This document shows, piece after piece, positions 24,801 to 30,311 of a stretch of 42,895 nucleotides of DNA. The translations under genes were made by a program, and so were the position numbers. Origin of the DNA: Apostichopus parvimensis (taxonomy: Eukaryota; Echinodermata; Holothuroidea; Aspidochirotida; Stichopodidae); contig KN882807.1 in NCBI GenBank assembly GCA_000934455.1, forward strand, positions 94,019-136,913, in the 5' to 3' direction. Position 1 is the stretch's first letter, and the number at the start of each line of letters is the position of its first letter. The notes under the pieces are model-generated. The model made no database searches and was not told the origin of the DNA. It saw nothing but the letters and a program-made list of their open reading frames with translations.

Positions 24801-27800
24801 ATCATAGTAATGTAGTTAAAAGTTATTAATAACATAGATAAACATAGTAATGTAGTTAAGAGTTAACAATAACATAGGGAAACAGCAAAGTAATGTAGTT
24901 AAAAGTTATTAATAACATAGATAAACATAGTAGTGTAGATAACAGATATCAATCACATATGTAAAAAACATAGTAATGTGGGTAAGAGTTATTAATGACA
25001 TATGTTAACATCATAGTAATGTAGTTAAGAGTTATTAATAACATAGGTAAACACCATAGTAATGTAGTTTAGAGTTATTCATTACATAAGTAAACATCAA
25101 AGTAATGTAGTTGAGAGTTATCAATAAAATAGGTAAACATAGTAATGTAGGTAAGAGTTATTAATGACATAGGTAAACATCATAGTAATGTAGGTTAGAG
25201 TTATTTATAACATAGGTTAACGTAGTAATGTAGTTAAGAGTTTTTAATGACATATGTAAACATCATAGTATCAATGCTGTAGACTTCATTGTAAATAAAA
25301 AATTTAAAATGTTTTGGTTTGAAATTTCCATTACCTCGATCTCTGTGAATGGCCCAAAATTGTTGGCTAAAGCATAAATATCATGATTGTGGGTGTGATT
25401 ATTTTACTTCACAAAAGAATGATTCTTTAGACATTCCAGATGGAATGCCTAATTATGAGGATCTAATAATTCATCAAAGGAAGAGTAAAATCATAGAGGG
25501 ATGTTAAACATGTAAGTGAAGGGAACTTTAATTATTTTTGTTCGCTCTATATTAAAACATTTTTTGCAAAGAGAATGCTCATATATTAAAACCTGGTTCC
25601 TCCATCAGTGTGTCAAAAGAACTGTTCCAATCACGGAACCTGTAACAAGTACTCCAGGAAGTGTGTTTGCGAGACGTTCTGGATGGAGAATTTCTTCAGG
25701 GTACAACTTGGAGACGGAGAGAGTAACTGCGGTACGTAACGACGACCTTTGAACCATTATACAAGATATGAGGATACGTTAACAATACGGAGGATACGTT
25801 AACTTGGTTGTGGTATTTCTTGAGAGTGAGGATAGCTTGTGCTGTTTGTGGTTGTCCTTTGACCTGTTTAAACCAGCAGATATGAAATGATGACCTCTGA
25901 CCCCTTATGCCCCATTGTTACCACCATCCATCTGTTTTGGGGTTTTTCAGTCCCCTGTTATTTAGGGATTATCGTGTCCTGATTAACCTCGCTTCTGTGC
26001 CTTTTTTTTGTGTAGTACCCATTCCTTTTTTTTTCATCTTAAGAAACAACGATAAACAACATTACACAGTCGATCACTCACCAACCTTTGACCTTTTACC
26101 GAGAGATCATGGGTAGTATCTGTTCCCTTTGCGAGGGAGTGGAGATACACTGACTCGAGGTAAACACTGTCCGTTCAAGGTTACAGTCTCGATGTAAGCG
26201 ACTGGGGAGGTCGAGGGTGGATGAAGTCGTTCGGTTTTCGTGCCCTGGGCACTATCTAGGCTGACTTTTCACGGTTACGGTTTCTTTTCTTTCAGACTGG
26301 AGTATTCTATACGTGATCATCATTGCATTTTTTTCTACGATGTTAGCGGGGTTGCTCATATGGCTGTTGACATGTTGCTTTAACAGGTAAGAGAAACATA
26401 AAACAAGAAACAATTATTCACATTAGTTCAACTTTAATCATTATCATGACCTGTTAGGGATGTTCATCCAAAGAGCATGACATTCCTGCTTCATAGGATA
26501 TGATACAGTAGTTGGATTTCATAGGGTCTTCTTGTGTGTGTGAAATTGATGTCACTCATTTTGTAGAAAATTGGGGAAATTAATTCATAAGTTCAGTAGA
26601 TTTCTGTACTTCTAATATTAATTCACAGTGTCAGTATATTGGCATTGGTATTTCTCCTGTACCTTCCTGTACATTATTTAAAATTATATCTTTTTGATTT
26701 CTTGGAAACAAAGTTTTCAATATTCAGTGGTAGGGTAAGAGGTGCAAACAGGTAATGAATGTTTAAGATACCAAAATTTATATTTGTATCTGAAGTTGCT
26801 TAAAAATATGAAAGGAAGGTTATTGTTTTTAGCCTTTTGTCTGTTACAGCAATTCACAATTATGGCAGCTTTTATGCTTTGAATCTATGAAGGATATTCT
26901 AGCTTTGTTTTCTTAGCCCAGACAATTATGACAGCAACTTTCCAATAGAAAATATGAAAACTAACATTTCTATTGTTTCCCCTTTCCTGAAAGAAAACGC
27001 AAGAAGTCTAAACGAAAACATCAGTATAGTTTACTAACAGATGACTTAGAGGGTCACGATGCAATGGAACTTCTACCTAAAGCTAATGGTGAGTTACTTG
27101 TAAAACTACACTGACTACAAGTGAGTTATTAGTAAAACTACACTGAAAGAACAATGATAATACAAGAAAACTACAGTCAGAAACTAATGGTGAGTTATTA
27201 GTAAAACTACACTGACTACAAGTGAGTTATTGGTAAAACTACACTGACTACAAGTGAGTTATTAGTGAAACTATTCTGACTACAAGTGAGTTATTAGTAA
27301 AACTACTCTGAAAGAACAACGATTATGCAAGAAAACTACAGTCAGAAACTAATGGTGAGTTATTAGTAAAACTACACTGACTATAAGTGAGTTATTAGTC
27401 AAACTACACTGACTACAAGTGAGTTATTAGTAAACCTACTCTGAAAGAACAATGATTATGCAAGAAAACTACAGTCAGAAACTAATGGTGAGTTATTAGT
27501 AAACCTACATTGACTACAAGTAAAAGTGAGTTATTGGTAAAACTACACTGGAAAAACATCCATGATAAAGAAAACTGCCCCAATTCAAACAGCAGCTAAG
27601 TTATTGACAAATCTACAATAGAAAGGATCATATCATGTGAAAACTTGCAGACTGTGCTAAGCTAATTCAAGATACTGCAATCTAATTTGTAGATAACACA
27701 AGTTTTCAGGTAAACTATGCCGTAATGACACACATAATATACAGACACACAGTCTGAAGGTGTAAGATGTTGGGAAAAGTGAGCTTCTTGCATCGATTCA

Positions 27801-30311
27801 GAAACTAAAGATCTTATCAACAACTTAACTAGTCCAACCTCGATTTATGGGATAATAACTTATTGTAGCAAAACATCTGAAGTACGGAATCTTACTTTGT
27901 CCAGAAGCATCAGTCTTGCTCGTAAATTACGGCTTTCTCTAACACTTGCACGCATAAGGGTTACTTTACTGAAATTTCCATTTGTTTATTTTGTCATTTT
28001 TTTTCATCTCTTCATTCTTCTCAATTTACTGTTCTCTCTCCACAATTTTTACCCCCCTCCCACATTCACACGGAAAGGTAATGTACTGGACAAGCTGACA
28101 GATATTGACCCCTCACAAGGTGACCACTTTAACATCTCACCATCACCCCACCTCACCCCCCCCCCTTCGCAACACCTCCCCCTTTTGAATGTGCTCTGCA
28201 GTTTGTGGAACCTTGAATGTCATTTGCTAATGTTTGACGTCCATCCAGTTTTCTCCCAATTTTCTTTTCGTGTCCCATGTTTCATGAATATGCGGTAGCG
28301 TCACTCCCTGCCACATGGATATTCAATAGCATTACTTCCTGCAACATGAATATGCAATAGCATCACTCCCTGCCACATGAATATGCAATAGCATCACTCC
28401 CTGCCACATGAATATGCAGTAGCATCACTCTCTGCCACATGGATATTCAATAGCATCACTCCCTGCAACATGAAATGCAGTAGCATCCCTCCCTGCCATT
28501 TTCTACAGCTGAGCATTCTCTGCAACTGCAATTGCTTTTTAAGTTCCCCATCCCCCTCCCACCCCCTTCCCATCTTTGATAATGTCCTTCCTTCATCTGC
28601 TCCTAGTTGTCCTCTGTCGCCTTTTTAGTTCAAAATGTTTGGTTCCAGTAATTTGGCGTTACCGTCCTGCATCTCGCACGACTTACTTGGGGGAGGAATA
28701 TATCTCCCAGCATTCCAAAAATCAGAATTTTGAAGCGAATCTAAGCATCTTGATAATTAAAGAATCCTATGATTACACTGAAATATGTCACCTGTTTCTT
28801 GCAAGCTCTAAACATGGTGCATGACCAGCCGCAAATGTCACCTTGTATCTCCTCTTAAGTGCTTCACAATATGAATGCAACCGCTAGTACTATTTCACCT
28901 TTTCAAATGTTTTAAGGTTATTCCTCATTTCAACAGCATGAGTACCAGTACCCCCCCCGCCCCCCCCCTTTTCAAAACACCGCTAGTTTGTGTTTACACT
29001 AGACCCCAGAGCAGGGTGATAACGAGTTCCTGAATCAAAAAGTTGAATGCAAGACTTAAGTGCAACATAGATTATGTAATGGTGCACTTTAACACTTTAA
29101 AAGGTCATTACTACCCTCAATGTTTCCCCAGACATCCCCCGGTCATTAAGTCAAGAGAATCTCTCAGTGATGAGATTTTGAAATTTTGAAATACAGTACA
29201 TTCTTCAAGAAGTTTGAATATGGGTGACCATTATTAGACTCTCTAGCCTATTTGCGCCGTCAATACTGATGCCATTCATAAGTGGGAGAAAGTGGGGAAG
29301 GGAAAGTTTCATCAAGTATTATAAACTTCTGTCTTGGAGATTACTAGCAAATGCAGAATTGATTCATGTGACTTGAAAACCTACCTGCTCCCTCGTTCGA
29401 TGTTTTATTTTTCTGCTGTATTCTTGCCCGTCTCTGTTTTATAACAAATCTATAAATGTGTCTGTTCTTCCATCTTTGGTGTATGTACGTCTGTCAGATA
29501 TTTACCCTGACTTGAATCAAAAGACATCTTGTCTTGCAGCACTAATTGACCAATGTGATCTTTCAATTCTACACATCCTCCACTTTCTTCATTACTTCCC
29601 CTACTGTCACTTCCATGAATCCCCTCCCCCCTTCAATCCCATCACCCTCCCATCTTTTTGCCATTTTTTTTTCTGTGGGATTTAATACATCCCTACTATT
29701 GTTGTTATCTTGATGTTTCCTGTGAATGTTTCAGTTTAGCTTTTGTGTACCAGTGTGCTGTGTCCCCCTCGCATCTCCTATTATTACCGATTAAGAATTT
29801 TTACCTCGGTGCAGTTGTAGCCTTATATTGCGAGAAGTCAGGGGCTAGAAGGATGCTTTTATCTCTATTGCAGATAAACTGAAAATGTAGGTTTTTCGGT
29901 TGAATCTTTGGTTAATGTTTATTAACAAAAATCACTACAGTGCCACCATTTGGCAAAGGTTTGAATCCATCAAAATAATTTATATAGGGAGCCCTTTTTT
30001 TGTGGATGAGGGTAGGAAGGGGGGGGAGGGGAGCTGAGGCTTTGGATAAAATGTAACTATCAATATTTATGGTGAATCAAGTGGGTCCGTATTTTTCCTT
30101 CGCACCGATTCAATCGTTCGTTTCCTATAAATTTGTTTCATTCGCAGGCAAACAGAACAGTAGCATAATGGTGTCAGCCTCGGGAGAGGACACGGACGAT
30201 GAAATCACCGTTTACGAACACAGAAAGAGACGGACCCGGTCGGAAAAGAAACCTCTGAACGGTCACGTCAAGAGAAGTAAACGGTATCCAGGAAGAAACG
30301 AGAGATTGTAG
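6672..30311 (+). CDS. KIAA0319L: KIAA0319/KIAA0319L-like PKD-domain membrane protein (19 exons in window, 5' incomplete)
   Basis: Joined exons: 6672-6827, 9141-9389, 11290-11480, 12101-12281, 13637-13769, 15407-15471, 15854-16008, 16689-16812, 17633-17768, 18650-18804, 19787-19938, 20451-20589, 21679-21749, 22346-22425, 23936-24060, 25609-25731, 26296-26386, 26994-27088, 30148-30311. Every junction keeps frame, giving 2585 coding bases, about 860 residues plus stop. The order is linker, five PKD domains, conserved C-terminal region, six-Cys module, transmembrane helix and basic tail, which is the order of vertebrate KIAA0319 and KIAA0319L (about 1050 residues). The missing 190 or so residues (signal peptide, MANSC-type domain) should lie upstream. 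The family are type I membrane glycoproteins cycling between the cell surface and the endosome/Golgi. They are linked to neuronal migration and axon biology, and KIAA0319L is the adeno-associated virus receptor in mammals. An invertebrate gene is probably co-orthologous to both vertebrate paralogues, so the symbol is approximate. Family assignment is strong; exact exon edges are inferred from splice consensus and phase. Confidence 0.9.
6828..9140. other. Intron 1 of the KIAA0319L-like gene
   Basis: AT-rich, with a short TG/TCTG run (about 7456-7482) and, ending near 8974, a segment whose complement starts CAGGGCCGGTGCAGAACAGG, which resembles a hAT-type element end. No second end or target duplication was found. 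No other structure was recognised. Confidence 0.5.
9141..9389 (+). CDS. KIAA0319L: KIAA0319L-like exon 2: Thr/Pro/Val-rich mucin-like linker
   Basis: The acceptor is TTAACCCAG and the donor AAAT|GTAAGT, phase 1 at both ends (249 bases). The peptide is rich in Thr, Ser, Pro and Val (for example VAPTTEVPPVDTTTTGVVSK) and contains an NQSG and an NSSS sequon. It is likely a heavily O-glycosylated stalk before the PKD domains. Local GC content is clearly higher than in the flanking introns, as expected for coding sequence. The joining codon with the next exon is TTC (Phe). Confidence 0.75.
9390..11149. other. Intron 2 of the KIAA0319L-like gene
   Basis: AT-rich intron with a long T run (about 10640-10668) and no recognised gene or mobile element apart from the 20-bp array that follows. 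Confidence 0.5.
11150..11252. repeat. 20-bp tandem repeat near the exon 3 acceptor
   Basis: TCATGAATATTTAAGAAGTG occurs three times exactly (11161, 11181, 11201) with diverged units on both sides, about five in all. It ends roughly 40 bases before the acceptor at 11289. Confidence 0.85.
11290..11480 (+). CDS. KIAA0319L: KIAA0319L-like exon 3: PKD domain 1, first part
   Basis: The acceptor is CCATTTGCAG and the donor CTGAT|GTAAGT; phase 1 in, phase 0 out. It encodes VTLHVSGGDSKVLQLPQEDH and, further on, the YDWRLVSGPE segment. This is the beta-strand and core Trp pattern of the first PKD domain in this family, where the canonical PKD motif WDFGDGS is replaced by YxWxLxSGP. In vertebrate KIAA0319L, PKD1 and PKD2 carry the adeno-associated virus contact surfaces. 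A G-rich minisatellite begins about a dozen bases after the donor. Confidence 0.85.
11493..11990. repeat. 44-bp G-rich minisatellite at the 5' end of intron 3
   Basis: A unit with GGGGAAAGGGTTGGATGGGG and then AGGGGGTGGGGTACCTGGTA recurs every 44 bases (GAAAGGG or its variant near 11531, 11575, 11618, 11662, 11706). It degrades to irregular G-rich sequence after about 11860. The array begins about 12 bases after the donor of exon 3. Most units have four or more G runs of at least three on the sense strand. Confidence 0.85.
12101..12281 (+). CDS. KIAA0319L: KIAA0319L-like exon 4: end of PKD 1 and start of PKD 2
   Basis: The acceptor is GAATTTTACAG and the donor ACCA|GTACGT; phase 0 in, phase 1 out. 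The first part (FQAGLYTFEINVTSPNGAGS) is the G-x-Y-x-F strand that closes a PKD domain and carries NVT and NIT sequons. After ENTPPVAVVSP, the inter-domain signature of the family, PKD2 begins and runs to ERFLDAT. This is the only exon covering a boundary between PKD domains; the others are separated by phase-1 introns. Confidence 0.88.
12516..12895. mobile_element. hAT-like non-autonomous element in intron 4
   Basis: The left end is CAGGGGTTCCCTAACTGGGG and the right end, read in reverse, starts CAGGATTTCCCTAA. They are flanked by CTTTAATG (12508-12515) and CTTTAATA (12896-12903), an 8-bp target duplication with one mismatch. An 8-bp duplication with a CAG start is typical of hAT elements. 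No transposase frame is present. Confidence 0.75.
13302..13616 (+). mobile_element. tRNA-derived SINE with (ATT)n tail
   Basis: The tRNA-like head (GCGTGGTGGCCAATTGGCTA, B box TGGTTCGATTCCTGCC) is followed by a body containing TGTCCTTGGGCAAG and CCACCCAGGGGTTAAATGGG, and a tail with AAGCGCTTTGAGAC, AAGCGCTATATAAA and TATTATTATT. The flanks carry a 7-bp duplication TTGTCTT (13294-13300, 13617-13623). It lies immediately before exon 5. Confidence 0.85.
13637..13769 (+). CDS. KIAA0319L: KIAA0319L-like exon 5: PKD domain 2, middle
   Basis: The acceptor is TTCCCTTCCAG and the donor TTTAG|GTATGT; phase 1 in, phase 2 out. It encodes STDDTDGLTFLWEVVTSP and LSPGFYQFR. The S-x-D-D-x-x-I-x-x-Y/F-x-W-E pattern is diagnostic of the family's PKD domains. 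The acceptor lies only 17 bases after the last A/T repeat of a SINE (13302-13616), so the branch point is probably inside or before that SINE. Confidence 0.88.
13858..14290. repeat. Diverged tandem repeat of about 180 bp
   Basis: Two copies and a partial third share GTGTCACGTCATTTTCCA-like, GAGACAC(T/C)GT and ACAACTTCA(C/T)AA-like blocks in the same order, near 13885 and 14055, with a fragment after 14220. They are strongly diverged. Confidence 0.5.
14750..14830 (-). mobile_element. SINE/LINE 3' tail fragment in reverse orientation
   Basis: (AAT)n is followed by AGTAAAATTTATTTAGCGC and GCTCAAAGCGCTTTACAAAT. The reverse complement has the same AAGCGCTTTGAGC and (ATT)n tail layout as the SINE at 13302-13616, without a head. 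Confidence 0.6.
15407..15471 (+). CDS. KIAA0319L: KIAA0319L-like exon 6: end of PKD domain 2
   Basis: A long pyrimidine tract leads to the acceptor TGTTTAG; the donor is GAAG|GTAAAT; phase 2 in, phase 1 out. The 65-base exon encodes LTVTDIDGATDIALVNVTVK. This is the final strands of a PKD domain with the L-T-V-T-D-x-x-G-A signature and an NVT sequon. Confidence 0.87.
15854..16008 (+). CDS. KIAA0319L: KIAA0319L-like exon 7: PKD domain 3, first part
   Basis: The acceptor is TTGGAACAG and the donor TCT|GTGAGT; phase 1 in, phase 0 out. The peptide includes FADPGEEQVIHLPTDEVIL and GNGSRDDHGIVKWEWTIVEG, matching the P-x-A-x-A-G...L-P...L-x-G-x-x-S-x-D-D-x-G-I-x-x-Y-x-W core. The usual A-N-A-G-P turn is diverged to F-A-D-P-G. 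A MITE begins 18 bases after this donor. Confidence 0.88.
16026..16189. mobile_element. 164-bp MITE (copy 1) in intron 7
   Basis: The left end is CAGGCATGAGCTTTTTCCGC and the right end, read in reverse, is CAGGGATGAGCC, giving short terminal inverted repeats. CAATTA duplicates flank it (16020-16025, 16190-16195). It holds a perfect 14-base palindrome CCGCGAATTCGCGG near the left end. A near-identical inverted copy is at 39642-39806. No coding capacity. Confidence 0.85.
16689..16812 (+). CDS. KIAA0319L: KIAA0319L-like exon 8: PKD domain 3, second part
   Basis: The acceptor is TTTATCAACAG and the donor CTTTCAG|GTAAAG; phase 0 in, phase 1 out. It encodes LKASKLQQGIYTFRLKVYDS and then KGQSANNTVRVHV, which are the G-x-Y-x-F and L-x-V-x-D-x-x-G strands of a PKD domain. 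There is an NNT sequon. Confidence 0.88.
17018..17330. repeat. Diverged repeat with cluster of ATTTGCAT octamers
   Basis: TGATGATTCTTAGCCT and about 50 following bases occur at 17018 and again at 17151 (133 apart). About six ATTTGCAT octamers, the complement of the POU-factor octamer ATGCAAAT, lie between 17081 and 17325, several followed by ATA. No splice site or frame is involved. Confidence 0.6.
17633..17768 (+). CDS. KIAA0319L: KIAA0319L-like exon 9: PKD domain 4, first part (apparent GC donor)
   Basis: The acceptor is GGATTTTCAG, phase 1. It encodes NKPPVADAGPHKELSLPDDS and then LDGSSSRDDVAIATYLWEMI, a textbook PKD start for this family. Frame continuity with the next exon (GPDSDNL) requires the exon to end at 17768, in phase 2, with the intron starting GCAAGT. 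The GT at 17773 would be phase 0 and put a stop codon five codons into the next exon. The exon is secure; the GC donor is a strong inference. Confidence 0.85.
18198..18582 (+). mobile_element. Full-length tRNA-derived SINE in intron 9
   Basis: The head has GTGGTCAAGTGGTTAAGGCA (A box) and CAGGTTTGAGCCCTGG (B box). The body shares TGTCCTTGGACAAG and CACCCAGGTGTAAAATGGGG with the SINE at 13302-13616, and the tail is (ATT)n. It is flanked by AATGAC duplicates (18192-18197, 18583-18588). The middle third, with GTCCCCCGGGGGAC, is not shared with the other copy. Confidence 0.85.
18650..18804 (+). CDS. KIAA0319L: KIAA0319L-like exon 10: PKD domain 4, second part
   Basis: The acceptor is ACTCTCATAG and the donor AAAG|GTAAGT; phase 2 in, phase 1 out. 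It encodes GPDSDNLVIENADTAKVTV and LVAGDYTFKLTVTDAQGESN. Both strand motifs (G-x-Y-x-F and L-T-V-T-D-x-x-G) are intact. A SINE ends about 65 bases upstream of the acceptor. Confidence 0.9.
19051..19087 (+). mobile_element. Possible TTAA-element end cut by the assembly gap
   Basis: TTTAAAGGGAGAGGAAACAG just before the N run resembles the TTAAAGG start of Kolobok-type MITEs. The other end would lie in or after the gap and was not identified. Confidence 0.25.
19088..19202. other. Assembly gap (115 N)
   Basis: A run of N inside the intron between exons 10 and 11. Neighbouring exons join in frame across it, so no coding loss is implied. Confidence 0.99.
19290..19400 (-). mobile_element. Penelope-type retroelement remnant with hammerhead-like motif
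   Basis: On the minus strand, CTGAAGA is followed by a GATCCT/AGGATC hairpin, then AAAACGTC. GCCT before and AGGC after can pair, so the layout over 19350-19388 is that of a type I hammerhead ribozyme with minimal stem III. Penelope-like elements are known to carry such motifs. No reverse transcriptase frame was seen nearby. The GAAA box reads AAAA, so it is probably inactive. Confidence 0.5.
19787..19938 (+). CDS. KIAA0319L: KIAA0319L-like exon 11: PKD domain 5, first part
   Basis: A T/C tract leads to the acceptor CATCCAG; the donor is CCGGG|GTAAGT; phase 1 in, phase 0 out. It encodes DPVANAGRDITISLPTDYVE and SSDDKGITSYSWTKDEKSPA. The W-x-x-D-x-x-S-P-A-A-G sequence is a hallmark of the fifth PKD domain of vertebrate KIAA0319L, so position in the protein is clear. 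Confidence 0.9.
20451..20589 (+). CDS. KIAA0319L: KIAA0319L-like exon 12: PKD domain 5, second part
   Basis: The acceptor is TTTTCTTCAG and the donor AAGAAG|GTATAA; phase 0 in, phase 1 out. It encodes VILDNTQSSVRLKIGKLVAG and then YVYNLTVSDAKGRTSSDTAT, the closing strands of PKD5 with an NLT sequon. The intron before it sits at the same position and phase as the intron inside PKD3. Confidence 0.9.
20989..21075. repeat. 24-bp tandem repeat with TGATGTCA units
   Basis: GTAGGTGGGTCTGTGATGTC-type units occur three to four times in a row, the last ones truncated to GTGATGTCATCATG. Each carries TGATGTCA, one base from a CRE palindrome; this may be coincidental. Confidence 0.6.
21679..21749 (+). 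CDS. KIAA0319L: KIAA0319L-like exon 13: region after PKD 5
   Basis: The acceptor is TTTTGACAG and the donor GAAAAG|GTTTGT; phase 1 in, phase 0 out. It encodes DPHAKDLVELLFDKDVSAFK, matching the D-P-R-x-x-x-L-V-E-L segment that follows the last PKD domain in the vertebrate proteins. It starts the conserved membrane-proximal ectodomain of unknown fold. Confidence 0.82.
22346..22425 (+). CDS. KIAA0319L: KIAA0319L-like exon 14: membrane-proximal ectodomain
   Basis: The acceptor is TTTATACAG and the donor CAGGAAG|GTAAGG; phase 0 in, phase 2 out. It encodes GLVSFLESVVEGEVFLQEIS, an amphipathic segment matching the region in which the family has several leucine-rich helices. Immediately after the donor a long minisatellite starts whose units copy this exon-intron junction (see 22417-23560). 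Confidence 0.82.
22417..23560. repeat. Splice-donor-bearing minisatellite starting at the exon 14 junction
   Basis: The junction CTCAGGAAG|GTAAGGCT (22417-22433) recurs as CTCAGGGAGGTAAGGCT in the array, 16 of 17 bases matching. Sub-units of about 26-28 bases each start AGGTAAGG or AGGTAAAG and group into higher-order blocks of about 131 bases. I count about 32 GGTAA cores up to 23560; after that the sequence is diverged. The first unit includes the last exon bases. Confidence 0.9.
23936..24060 (+). CDS. KIAA0319L: KIAA0319L-like exon 15: membrane-proximal ectodomain
   Basis: The acceptor is TCTCTGGACAG and the donor CCGTAG|GTAAGG; phase 2 in, phase 1 out. It encodes LLVIFYATNSSDGGKPIGGP and later LQMLKDSSYKMQP. 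The L-x-V-I-F-Y-x-x-x-S pattern matches the V-I-V-F-Y-V-Q-S strand of vertebrate KIAA0319L. An NSS sequon is present. A second junction-spanning minisatellite begins at its donor. Confidence 0.85.
24057..25270. repeat. Splice-donor-bearing minisatellite starting at the exon 15 junction
   Basis: The exon 15 donor GTAG|GTAAGG is followed directly by about 30 diverged units of about 36-43 bases of the form GTAGGTAAGAGTTATTAATA, then ACATAGGTAAACATCATAGT. Each unit has one or two TAG|GTAA sites. The junction itself reads as the left edge of the first, most diverged unit. Confidence 0.88.
25609..25731 (+). CDS. KIAA0319L: KIAA0319L-like exon 16: six-cysteine EGF-like module
   Basis: The acceptor is TCCTCCATCAG and the donor AACTGCG|GTACGT; phase 1 at both ends. 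It encodes CQKNCSNHGTCNKYSRKCVC, then FWMENFFRVQLGDGESNC. Six cysteines and the F-W-M-E-N-F...D-G-E-S-N-C segment are among the most conserved parts of the KIAA0319 family, directly before the transmembrane helix. Confidence 0.93.
26182..26271 (+). mobile_element. SINE body fragment (same family as 34385-34800)
   Basis: ACAGTCTCGATGTAAGCGAC, GTCGTTCGG, TTTTCGTGCCC and CTGACTTTTCA occur in the same order as in the element near 34708-34800. It ends about 25 bases before the exon 17 acceptor and has no tRNA-like head. Confidence 0.6.
26296..26386 (+). CDS. KIAA0319L: KIAA0319L-like exon 17: transmembrane helix
   Basis: The acceptor is TTTCTTTCAG and the donor AACAG|GTAAGA; phase 1 in, phase 2 out. 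It encodes WSILYVIIIAFFSTMLAGLL followed by IWLLTCCFN, a single hydrophobic helix of about 26 residues ending in a Cys pair, a likely palmitoylation site. D/E-W-S-x-x-Y-V is shared with vertebrate orthologues. Confidence 0.92.
26994..27088 (+). CDS. KIAA0319L: KIAA0319L-like exon 18: juxtamembrane cytoplasmic tail with YSLL motif
   Basis: The acceptor is TTTCCTGAAAG and the donor CTAATG|GTGAGT; phase 2 in, phase 1 out. It encodes KRKKSKRKHQYSLLTDDLEG and then AMELLPKAN. A basic stop-transfer run is followed by YSLL, a Y-x-x-hydrophobic sorting motif at the position where vertebrate KIAA0319 proteins carry a tyrosine signal for clathrin-dependent uptake. The M-E-L-L-P segment matches vertebrate M-E-L-R-P. 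A third junction-spanning minisatellite starts here. Confidence 0.92.
27083..27560. repeat. Splice-donor-bearing minisatellite starting at the exon 18 junction
   Basis: The junction CTAATG|GTGAGTTA (27083-27096) is repeated exactly at 27184, 27349 and 27482. Between these are shorter units with ACAAGTGAGTTATTAGTAAA and ACTACACTGA. The 14-base identity includes six exonic bases. Confidence 0.92.
28284..28500. repeat. 31-bp minisatellite in intron 18
   Basis: About seven units of ATGAATATGCAATAGCATCA followed by CTCCCTGCCAC, period 31, alternating between ATGAATATGC and ATGGATATTC variants. They are not linked to a splice site. Confidence 0.85.
30148..30311 (+). CDS. KIAA0319L: KIAA0319L-like exon 19: C-terminal tail and stop
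   Basis: The acceptor is TTTCATTCGCAG, phase 1; the frame ends in TAG at 30309-30311. It encodes GKQNSSIMVSASGEDTDDEI and a Lys/Arg-rich end (KRRTRSEKKPLNGHVKRSKR). The S-S-x-M-V-S-x-S...D-x-D segment matches the vertebrate SSLMVSESEFDSD region and N-G-H/S aligns with the conserved N-G-S. The 3.1-kb intron before it could hide an alternative cassette exon; none was convincing. Confidence 0.9.

Noticed and set aside
22441..25270. CRISPR-like appearance of regularly repeated units
   Set aside because: The units are degenerate and contiguous, without unique spacers, and lie in introns of an animal gene.
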